Positions 1 to 7,376 of a stretch of DNA of 12,116 nt are shown piece by piece (within the stretch, counting starts at the first letter, position 1; the number at the start of each line of letters is the position of its first letter). The notes below the pieces were generated by a model, which was not told the origin of the DNA, ran no database searches, and saw only the letters and a program-made list of their open reading frames with translations. The stretch is from assembly GCA_029747585.1 (NCBI GenBank), contig JAPEVF010001231.1, positions 1-12,116 of the forward strand, read 5' to 3'. Source of the DNA: Pleurotus djamor (Eukaryota > Basidiomycota > Agaricomycetes > Agaricales > Pleurotaceae). A program made the translations under genes and the position numbers.

Positions 1-133
1 CATTATGACAGCACAAAACAACCACAGNATTTCTTACAGATATCTTGTAGAATAGTTTAGAATAGGTAATAGAAGTCACAGTTCATTGTAAGCACAGACA
101 GACCTGTACAGATACCAGTCGGAGGTACAGATG

Positions 134-139
134 GCTTAC
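134..139 (-). other. Candidate splice donor at the end of the Rep segment
   Basis: On the minus strand the last Rep codons run AATCT|GTAAGC. The exon would end at 140 in phase 2. The TAA that closes the reading frame is made of intron bases (136-138). This would let the gene continue into a helicase exon left of the window. No convincing acceptor is visible in the remaining 130 nt, although a CTAAAC branch-like sequence is present near 55-60. Confidence 0.35.
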
Positions 140-1857
140 AGATTTTCTGGTTTTCCTGATGTGTACTGTTCATCAATCTCACGTCGACCCAATGCGCTAA
201 TGATGGCCTCCATAACATTGTTGGGAGCACGGCCTGCTTCTCGCATCCACTCTGCCACATATGTCTCCTGAGCTTCATCATTCTCCTCAGTAATCGATTC
301 TGTGTCAGAATCGTCAACCTCTGCATCATTGTCTGTTGAGCGAGGAAGAGTATCGTCCAAATGAATGTGATTATGTCCAAGGCAAAGATGCTTATATGCT
401 GCAATCCAAGTTTGATAACCACCCTTGAGTATATCTAGAGAGTGAAAAGGATGGTGGAGAATCATGCGAGCATAGCAATATTTCTCAAAATCATCGTCTT
501 CGGGATCTGGGCAGTAGCAGGGGTAAATGCTGACAACATAAGGTGGGGCACCTCGAGCTCCATGCCGGTGAACTGAGTTGCCTCTCCAGTTCCAGTGGGT
601 TGCAAACTCCAGAAGGGAAATGTTGTACGCAGCATGCTCAGGATCTGATGGACGCTTTATGTAGTGCTCCAGAATACCATGCCGCTCAACATTAGAGGTT
701 TGAAAATTCACCCAATGTGACTGATAATCAGGGTCAACATTTAGAGACCGGAAGGTCCGGCTTGAGCAAACCAACTTGCAGTTGAGAAGAAGGTGGCAGG
801 TTTCTTGTGCAGAAATGTCACGCTCAGCAACAAATGTGGATAAGGTTTTCTGGTAGGCTGCACGTGCAGGAGCTTCACCCTCCAATCGAGCAATAGCAGA
901 GTGTAAAGCATGTTGATGGCCAGATGACACAGTTTCCCCCTTGCTTGCATACTTAGATGCATATGCAATAACAGCCTCTCGGTTGATAATTGGCCGAATA
1001 TCAATGTTTGCCCGCCAAGCAAGGATGAAGGAAGCGTTATATGAGTTTAAGAGTTGATCATTCCGTGCAGTATGATGCTCAGCAATATCTCGTCCAGGAA
1101 CCTTGGTATAGGCGGAGGTTTCACGACATAGTTTAGGAAAGCCAAAGCGACAGATGACTTCTTGAGTATCCTTCTTTTTACGCTGACAGTAGCCTGGTTG
1201 GCATTTGGTATGTCGTTGTAGGCGGTTGAGAATCTCGGCAAGCTCTTGCTTTGTATCAGAGAGAGTATTAAATAGCCGAGAAGATGGATGGATATCCGCA
1301 GGTGGGACATTAATGCCAGGATTCCAGGTTGAGATATGGTTATCCCAGTAGTCCAACCAATTTTGAACAGCCAGAGCATCAGATAAATCCAATGTATCCA
1401 CAGATGGTGCATTTTTCATCCAAAGAAAGCCATGAATATGGCTGCTACCCCGGTGTTGCCATTCATAACGCCACCAATAGTCTGTGACATTCCACTTGGG
1501 TTTGACAAAACCATGGAAAAAGATATCCCAGCGCTTTTGAAAATAATAAGCAGCGATTGCTGGATTTTGATTCAAATGCTGTAAGCGGATGCGGTATGAA
1601 TGTGGATCATCTGGATCATTTGCTTCACCAGGCATGTGTTGGTGGAGATCTGGCCACTGGACATCGGCAGATGATGCTGTAAAGAAGACATGGGGGCTAC
1701 CACATTGAGGGGACCGTATTTGAGCAATGAGTTCGCGCTGGGCTTTTTGCCAGAATGGCTTTGAGCCATCTAGCTTCTCTCCAGCATGAGATAAACGGTG
1801 CATTAGACCATGTGCTTCATTGTTCTCCAACATCTCACGGATATCATCCACTGTAAG
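136..1857 (-). CDS. Helitron transposase, Rep nuclease part (HUH/Y2), partial gene
   Basis: In-frame continuation of the upstream Helitron frame after the TAG at 1858-1860. It encodes the Rep endonuclease that nicks and joins the transposon ends. Visible motifs are FFTASSADVQWPDLH (about 1686-1642), the metal-binding HUH motif as HIH in QHRGSSHIHGFLW (about 1458-1420), and the two catalytic tyrosines in YASKYASK (about 963-940). Four cysteines in a CQPGYC...C...C arrangement (about 1203-1126) suggest a structural zinc site. The typical late block HRHGARGAPPY...YPCYCPDP is near 567-505, and LGRREID is near 192-172. All catalytic residues of the nuclease are present. There is no native start codon here, so this segment needs the upstream half. 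The frame ends at TAA 136-138, overlapping a good splice donor (GTAAGC from 139), so the gene probably continues by splicing into the helicase part outside the window. Confidence 0.85.
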   Translation of the reverse strand, partial: LTVDDIREMLENNEAHGLMHRLSHAGEKLDGSKPFWQKAQRELIAQIRSPQCGSPHVFFTASSADVQWPDLHQHMPGEANDPDDPHSYRIRLQHLNQNPAIAAYYFQKRWDIFFHGFVKPKWNVTDYWWRYEWQHRGSSHIHGFLWMKNAPSVDTLDLSDALAVQNWLDYWDNHISTWNPGINVPPADIHPSSRLFNTLSDTKQELAEILNRLQRHTKCQPGYCQRKKKDTQEVICRFGFPKLCRETSAYTKVPGRDIAEHHTARNDQLLNSYNASFILAWRANIDIRPIINREAVIAYASKYASKGETVSSGHQHALHSAIARLEGEAPARAAYQKTLSTFVAERDISAQETCHLLLNCKLVCSSRTFRSLNVDPDYQSHWVNFQTSNVERHGILEHYIKRPSDPEHAAYNISLLEFATHWNWRGNSVHRHGARGAPPYVVSIYPCYCPDPEDDDFEKYCYARMILHHPFHSLDILKGGYQTWIAAYKHLCLGHNHIHLDDTLPRSTDNDAEVDDSDTESITEENDEAQETYVAEWMREAGRAPNNVMEAIISALGRREIDEQYTSGKPENL

Positions 1858-3960
1858 CTAACGATCATCCTTATGTGTTGTCATGTACCAGCGTGCAGCA
1901 GACTGTGCTTTTTTACGCATGTGAGTATTGAGAGCCCAGTAGCGAAATCGAGGATGTTGTGCAAAGCGACCACCTTTGAAGCGGACTAAGTGAGATGCCC
2001 ATTCAGCAAATGTGACTTTCTTTCCACGTGGTATGTTGAAATCAGCCTTTCCAGTGGGAAAAAGAGTTGGAAAGGCCTCCACTGCAAGTAAACGACCAGA
2101 GTACTCGCTAATTGGAGTACCACGGACACGAGGCACAGAGAGAATGATATTGTTGTTTTCATCTGTCTGAAATGCAGCGGCATGAAGATGATCCATCTCG
2201 CTTTGAGACGTATGAACATTGGGAACAAAGGCAGCAGAGTATAGGCGTGGATTATCAGTGGTTGGATTGATATTGGCTTCCGGTGGTCCACTCTCTTCAA
2301 AGTAATCAGGTAAATCATCCATCTCCACAGAATGAAGCTGATCCAGTACTGAAGCATCAATAGGCAGTTGATCCAATGCATCAACATCAATGGTAATTTG
2401 ATTATTTTGGAAGGATGGGTGATTTTGTTGCAAAAATTGAAGCCACTGAAGTATGACAAGACGTCGAACACGAAAATCCTTGTTGACTTCGTGATGTGTA
2501 ACATCATCAATGCCCTGACGACGCATAATAATGATATCACAATCTTGTGGAAGCAAGGGGAGTCGGTTATAAAACTGTGCAGTTTCACGAGGAAAGTTGC
2601 ATATATGCCCCGTATATTTGAATTGGCCTCCACGAATTTGCCAGAGTTGAATCAGAGTATGAACCGGGGAAATAAGAATCTCCTCCATTTGTGTTAATGG
2701 CTCAAGATTGGGCTGTAGCAAGAAAGCATCTAACCCAGGATCCATTTCATTACTGGCTTGAAAGGTATCTCCTTTTTGGCATTTAGAGCATTTTCCCTCT
2801 TTTACTTCCAAGTCAAACCACTCTTCATTACAACTGGAGCAGCATTCAAGTTTAATGCCTTGAATTTGTCTGCGAACCTCATCCATAAGAAGTTTATCCT
2901 CTGGAGAAACTGCAGACTGAAAAAGAGGATTCTCAGGCATAGGTGGGAGAAGTGGTGGTTGTGGGAGTGGAAGTGGTGGTTGTGGTTGTGGAAGTGGTGG
3001 AGGTAAAGGTGGAGGTGGAGGTAGAGAGAGTGGAGGCTGAGTAGGTTGAGCATTGATATGTGGATCATTATCAACAATAGTATTTGCTCGATTAAGACGT
3101 GCGCGGAGGCGATGAGCAGTACCTCTATCTTTACACTGTTGACATGTTTGGAATTTTCCAAAGATACCAATAGGTCGTTGGCCACGACAGCCTGAACACC
3201 AGCGAGTTGAGATTACTGGCACAGGATTTAGAGGTAAAGGAACTGGTAGAGGAGGGAGTAGCGGTGGTGGTGGTGGTGGTATTGGTGGTGGTGGAAGTGG
3301 AAGTGGAGGATTATTCTGTGTATTCAGAAGGTTGTTTGGAGTTAAGTCTTCAAACAAACGTGCTGGGTGAAAGTCCATCTCAATATCTGGTTCTGAGCCA
3401 GATGCCAGCATTTCGTCATCAGAGTGGCGGTTGCTAGTAGGCGAAGTAGGGCTGCCATGAAAGCTGTGACGGCGTGAACGCTTTGAATTTCCATCACGAG
3501 TAACAGGTGTAGCTGGTGTTCGTGCAGAGAAAATCCGAGTACGGTCATGCAATGGTGTATTTGGAACTATATAAAGTCAAACAATAAGTATTAAATCAAC
3601 CATATAAGCAGTTTTACACACCAATTGGAGTGTCTAAGATTCTAGTAGAAGAATGAGTATCTGAAGATAAAGACACATCTATACAGATCATTACTAATTA
3701 GAAATCAACCTAAAATATATTTATTTCTTACCTGGCTGGGTAGTTTGTAAACTAAATTGAGAGGCAAGAGATGAGAGAGGAGTTGGTGGGACTGATACTG
3801 TGCTTGATTGGGAGATTACAGAGAAGGAAGTAGAGGATGAAGCTATTGACGATGAAGACTGGGAGCGGGCATGGGCACGGAGACGATGAGCAGCGCTGTA
3901 GCGAGCACGCTTGTCTGTCTCCATCTGGAGTTGTTCAATTCGGGTTCGTTCGGGATCCAT
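1858..3960 (-). CDS. Helitron transposase, N-terminal part (zinc fingers, DUF6570-like, start of Helitron_like_N), ended by in-frame TAG
   Basis: N-terminal portion of the Helitron Rep-helicase gene. I join three exons in frame: 3960-3732, 3660-3622 and 3566 onward. The ATG at 3960 has A at -3 and G at +4. Exon 1 gives a Ser-rich, Arg-rich leader. Exon 3 encodes, in order, two proline-rich tracts (3214-3309 and 2935-3039) with a CxxC...CxxC pair between them (Cys codons near 3198, 3189, 3144, 3135). A second CxxC...CxxC pair follows (about 2841 to 2781). Then come a DUF6570-like segment (motif NRLPLLPQDCDIIIMRR, about 2565-2515) and the FPTLFP...GRF...H..FRYW block that opens Helitron_like_N. 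The frame stops at TAG 1858-1860, but homology continues directly in the same frame below 1858. This is therefore one gene broken by a nonsense codon, or possibly a readthrough site. Function is by family; exon joins are inferred from splice signals and phase. Confidence 0.8.
2935..3039 (-). repeat. Second proline-rich low-complexity tract
   Basis: Second Pro/Leu/Gln tract in the Helitron protein, lying between the two zinc-binding cysteine pairs. The DNA is a run of GTGG/GGTGGA-like triplets on the plus strand. It separates the first zinc module from the second and from the DUF6570-like segment. Confidence 0.7.
3214..3309 (-). repeat. First proline-rich low-complexity tract (GGT/GGA-rich on the plus strand)
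   Basis: Codes for a Pro/Leu run with uninterrupted prolines in the Helitron protein, just before the first CxxC pair. On the plus strand it is an almost pure purine/T run of GGT and GGA triplets. It is probably a flexible linker that expands and contracts by slippage. Confidence 0.7.
3567..3731 (-). other. Two introns flanking a 39-nt exon in the Helitron gene
   Basis: Intron 1 spans 3731-3661 (71 nt, donor GTAAGA, acceptor CTTCAG). Exon 2 spans 3660-3622 (39 nt). Intron 2 spans 3621-3567 (55 nt, donor GTGTGT, acceptor ATATAG). Exon 1 ends in phase 1. Exon 2 preserves phase because 39 is divisible by 3, and exon 3 resumes in the long frame. The exon reads DTHSSTRILDTPI. Without splicing, exon 1 hits a stop within three codons. 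The signals and phase agree at all four boundaries, but no transcript evidence is available here. Confidence 0.65.
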
Positions 3961-4369
3961 ATTTGAGGGCCAAGGCAAGCTAAAAAAACAAACAAGAACA
4001 GGGTTGAACCTGTTGTTCTCAAAGATATACTGGCACTATGTAGATGAAGAAATCGCTGCAAGACAGCCTGCTGTTGGAATAAATTCCAGTGCTTTTTGAC
4101 ACCTCGGCTCTACCCCTTTTCTGCCAGGCAGGTGGAAGTAGAAGTGAGAATGTAGTCAAATGTACTTAAGCACCAGCAAAGACCGTGAGATGAGAGAGGT
4201 CAAATCAACCCAAGAAATGGGAGAATAGGCAATAGCAAACTGAGGCTATGCAGGTAGACTTCACACCTGGTAGGCTTGTTCTATTCAAATACAGTAATGT
4301 GGTATTCTATAGAGCAATTCAGAGAAAGGGGGGGTAGAAAAAGGGAGAAAAGGAGAAGCTATGAGAAAG
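3961..4369. other. Upstream leader of the Helitron gene; no coding region seen
   Basis: This stretch of about 400 bases lies between the transposase ATG and the tandem repeats. On the minus strand it is pyrimidine-rich and ends with TTTTTTTAG just before the ATG, which could be the acceptor of a 5'UTR intron. Short open frames here look like chance. It probably holds the promoter and 5' end of the Helitron; no clear TATA box was found. Confidence 0.4.
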
Positions 4370-4413
4370 TGATGGAGTAGTGATGGGAAATTGATGGGGA
4401 ATTGATGGAATTC
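4370..4413. repeat. 11-bp tandem repeat, four copies
   Basis: Four consecutive imperfect 11-mers start at 4370, 4381, 4392 and 4403. Each begins TGATGG (TGATGGAGTAG, TGATGGGAAAT, TGATGGGGAAT, TGATGGAATTC). The array sits at the change from AT-rich Helitron-like DNA to CpG-rich flank. On the minus strand every unit contains CCATCA, so each offers an A|TC dinucleotide of the sort found at Helitron 5' ends. Confidence 0.8.
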
Positions 4414-5309
4414 ACAGTCGTCGGAACACTTCACGAAAGTTTGAGAAATTGAAAGTCCGACCAGTCTCCGCCGGAAGGAGCCGACGCGCAGACTTCGACG
4501 CGTGTGCAGAGGGAACTATCCCACGCCGGAACACTTCCCACGCCGGAACACTTCCCACACTGACCCTTAACGTGTTTTGCACAGCCACGCTTGTATTTCG
4601 GATCGCCTCCGCAAGTAAATAGGGGAGCAAGCTCCCCAATGATTCATCTTCCGAAAGACCGTGCCGATCGCCAAGAATGGATTTGGAGGTGACCCCGGGT
4701 GACGCTGTGCTGCACTGGTCATATTCCGTCGTGCTGCAAAGTCGCACGTAGCATGGCGTCTTCATCTGAAGTCCCGTCTCCGATCAAAGTGCACGGATCG
4801 TATGTCTGGGGGAAACCGTGGTCATGGCCACCCATCGTCGTCGCCGGAGCAGTTCTTAGCGGTCAGTACGTCTGACGCAATCAACAGGTCCAGTATCTCT
4901 GGTGCCGTAGAAAGTCATTTGGTACGCAGCCTACTTAGAACGAAATGAACCACCATGGGCTGACGCATCTTGTCAGTTTTCTGGCTATTTATTGTGGTTC
5001 GTGTGGAGCCATGGTTGTGCTCAACGCCAGCTCCCCTGAGCCTTAGTGTGTTTTATATTAGAACCGATACTATCCCTTCTGCGTTGTCATTGCCACGATG
5101 ACTGGTTCGTCGTCCCCTAAACTGCATCACTAACCCCTGCATGACTGACTCCTACCCTATCACCCCTTCGCAGCTCAACTGGACCCTTTCTCCGTGAGTC
5201 TTCGACTCTTCCCACTTGAGTTCGACGATCCTACGAAGCCTCCCTTTAGTCGTATGTAAATTTATCTCCCAATCCCATGTTCTTTGAGCTCACGCGACTT
5301 ATATTCTAG
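4414..5309. other. No confident gene; probable upstream region and missing 5' exons of the membrane-protein gene
   Basis: GC-rich DNA holding the 17-bp repeat. A 40-codon plus-strand frame at 4753-4875 starts with a good-context ATG and ends in a hydrophobic stretch next to a GTCAGT donor-like site, but I cannot link it to anything. An open stretch ending near 5255 (DDPTKPPFSR, with a GTAAAT donor at 5256) would splice in phase to the exon at 5310 and may be an earlier exon of the downstream gene. The N-terminal part expected for that family was not recognised here. Confidence 0.3.
4520..4556. repeat. 17-bp tandem repeat, two exact copies plus a partial
   Basis: The unit CCCACGCCGGAACACTT occurs exactly at 4520-4536 and 4537-4553, followed by a partial CCCAC. 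A related sequence, GTCGGAACACTTCAC, lies near 4420-4434, about 100 bases away. Function unknown. Confidence 0.85.
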
Positions 5310-6293
5310 CTGTAAGCCCTCCATAGCCATACAGATAATTGCCAAAATATGTGTTACGTGTACGGCTGAAATGATCTTGGTTTTGCGGTGCGTGAAGCTT
5401 CAACAAAGCCTCATGGGCACCTGATGATACCAGCGACTCTGCAGTGTTTATGCACTCTTGAAGGGTAACAAAGTCATCTTGGGAGTGTGTAGTCTCCTCA
5501 TTGCCGCGCAGGGCGCTATTGCGGGTCATAGCTTGTTCAAAGTTCTTGCTTATGAAGGTCCGGAAGCATCACTGGTCGCAGTATCTGGCGCGGTTCACGG
5601 TATGTCTGTAGACGACGCAGTGGTCTTCATGATTCGAGAGCTGATTCTTCCCTCCAGCTTGCATTCTAAGTTTTACGTCCTTCTCATCAACGTACGTCGG
5701 CTTTTGAGGCGGACTTGACTTAAGTAATGTCCGAGAACTCTAGAACACCAGCGCTGATATCTTTCCTGTCCCTTGGATTGGCCTTGGACATCATCGCTTT
5801 CGTCGTGATTCTCTCTGCGAGAACCCAAGCCATCAGCGGCAACTTCTACCTGGGGAAACTATTCAAAGTCATCCAGCGAGATGGAACACTCTACTTCTTT
5901 GTAGTCTTCTCGTCAAACTTGATCTGGCTGTTCCTCATTCTACTCGCGTCGGTGAGTATCATTCACCACACAAGATTGTTTTGAATGCCAAGTCTCTCGT
6001 ATGACGTCTAGAACAGGCCAACGATTCAACTTATGCACGACTAGTATGTCTTCTACGTAATCTCACTGGCGTGTACTGACTATTTCTTCCTTTTGATTCA
6101 CTCCAGTCCAGCGATGATGTGCGTCCTACTACCTCACGACCAAAACTTCTCTAACCCCAAAATTAGCCTAATGGCTATAATGGTCAACCGGATTACAATG
6201 AATTTGAGAGCGGCTGATAAGGCACACTCAAGCTGGATGGAAACCCTTAGCCGCTTGGAATTTGCTGGATTCAGCGCTGATCAAAGGGTATAG
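5310..6293 (+). CDS. Multi-pass membrane protein of the basidiomycete DUF6533-associated type, 5' end unresolved
   Basis: Six exons join in one frame: 5310-5387, 5445-5599, 5658-5691, 5744-5951, 6012-6043 and 6107-6293 (stop TAG). The introns are 57, 58, 52, 60 and 63 nt. Each has a GT donor, an AG acceptor and a CTGAT/CTGAC-like branch point. The product is at least 230 residues. It shows hydrophobic helices and a motif order that I associate with these fungal proteins: E-M-I-L-V-L-R-V-Y-A-L across the first junction, a charged loop, a long helix (FLSLGLALDIIAFVVIL), then RDGTLYFFVVF followed by a further helix, and finally MVNRITMNLRAA near the end. The N-terminal DUF6533 segment is not identified, so the gene starts upstream or has lost its front. 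The protein is expected in a membrane; its function is unknown. Family assignment is by memory of the pattern, not by a search. Confidence 0.65.
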
Positions 6294-6943
6294 GACGCTT
6301 TAGAACACACGCCCGTCACTTCTGGAGTGGCTCCATCATTCCATAATTATTATATATATGCCTGTCTTCTTCTGATCAGCCTATCACCTCTGAGATGTTT
6401 GCAAGGAAAATGTCTATGTGGCCTCTCCTCTTTGTCGTTGCCGAACCCCTCAGCGTTCTTCACAGTCCCCGGTCGCTTTGGGTCTTTCTTCCAGGTCGGT
6501 ATCTCCGTACTCCTTCTCCAGTCTCGAAGTTCACTGGGTATTGAAGATTGAGCAAAATCACCGTTGCGCACCGCTCCTTGACGTCGATACCAGTGTAGAC
6601 TGTCCGTCACGCCGCCGAAATGGTTACAGCGGCAGGGATTCGGTTTCTAGCCGGTTGGCAAGGCACCCAACGCGAGTGCTGATAACACTGTAGCCACGCG
6701 AATCCCAGCTTTCAGTCTCGCAGATCGCCCACGAAACCGTAACTCCCTCACGCATTTACCTTCCCTTCTCGTCGAAAATCAAAGTCAAACAGCTCACGTT
6801 GAGATACATAGCAAACATTGAAATGCACTGTCAAGTCCGTGGGCAGATACTTATGTCATACTGTTGAAACTGTGGCAAGAATCAATAACATAACAAAATT
6901 GAAAGGTGCTTTTGAGTTTTCTAGATTTTTTTGACGGTTAGAA
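6294..6943. other. Intergenic region, nothing convincing
   Basis: This is the 3' flank of the membrane-protein gene. An AT-rich stretch near 6340-6360 could contain a poly(A) signal. A 49-codon plus-strand frame from the ATG at 6397 and the overlapping minus-strand frames have no recognisable motif and are treated as chance. Confidence 0.4.
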
Positions 6944-7140
6944 CTATGGGTCCGAAGTCGGATCTACCTCCAAGTTTGGCGTTTTCAAGTCGTCAAGGGT
7001 TCTCTTCGCCTGTTCAACGACGTCAGGCATATGTTTGGATATCGGATGAACCCTGTCCGTGAACATCGACACCCTCATCGAGTTCATGGATGCCATCCAA
7101 AACCTTGGGCGGCACAGAAAAACAAGTAAGTAGTCTGATT
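6944..7140 (-). pseudogene. Decayed C-terminal tail of an F-box-like paralogue
   Basis: A minus-strand open segment ends at TAG 6944-6946. Its last part reads VVEQAKRTLDDLKTPNLEVD, matching the C-terminal tails of the two neighbouring F-box-like genes (EEAKKTLVDLQADLKALKL and QRAKKTLIGLRADLKALKL). The preceding MRVSMF aligns with MKVSIF of the 10258-11597 gene. The ADLKALKL core is only partly kept, and no F-box or middle region is found upstream. It is best read as the remnant of a duplicated copy lying 3' of the 7377-8812 gene. Confidence 0.55.
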
Positions 7141-7376
7141 GCTCATGATAGCGGGGGAATCGACGCTGAAACCGAGGTTCTTGTCAAGGGTGGAGAATAT
7201 ATAGCCAAAGGAGTACTGATACAAACAAGTGTTGAGCGGGGTGGTAATCCATGAACGAAAATATCAGAACGAATTGAGACATTACGAACGAGGAATCAAC
7301 ATGGAGCGTTTCGGAACGGAACCACGCGATGAGCAAGGCGTGCGCCAAAGAACCGCTTGTAAAAATCACCAAAGCC

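Larger units (their letters stand above)
1..4413 (-). mobile_element. Helitron DNA transposon, 5' portion (autonomous type, helicase half outside the window)
   Basis: A rolling-circle (Helitron) transposon on the minus strand, identified from the HUH/Y2 Rep protein it encodes. Helitrons move by single-strand nicking and rolling-circle copying. Autonomous copies carry one Rep-helicase gene. The Rep half is complete here, while the helicase half would lie beyond position 1. The right limit given is an estimate: to about 4410 the DNA is AT-richer, then it becomes GC- and CpG-richer, and tandem repeats mark the change. A Helitron 5' end should read A|TC on the minus strand. Several candidates occur in the 4370-4413 repeat, but none can be proved without a copy or an empty site. 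The 3' CTRR end and its hairpin are not in the window. The element type is well supported; its boundaries are not. Confidence 0.85.

Noticed and set aside
57..422. 121-codon minus-strand open frame overlapping the Rep frame
   Set aside because: Lies out of frame inside the Helitron Rep coding sequence, which has clear catalytic motifs; starts without a credible ATG context.
2758..3437. Plus-strand frames rich in Gly/Trp/Val opposite the Helitron N-terminus
   Set aside because: They are the reverse complement of the proline-rich tracts; the repeated GGT/GGA triplets keep the opposite strand open by composition.
4412..4765. 117-codon minus-strand open frame with an ATG at 4765
   Set aside because: No recognisable motif, ends in the repeat region, and stays open in CpG-rich DNA; could be chance. 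A weak hypothetical at best.
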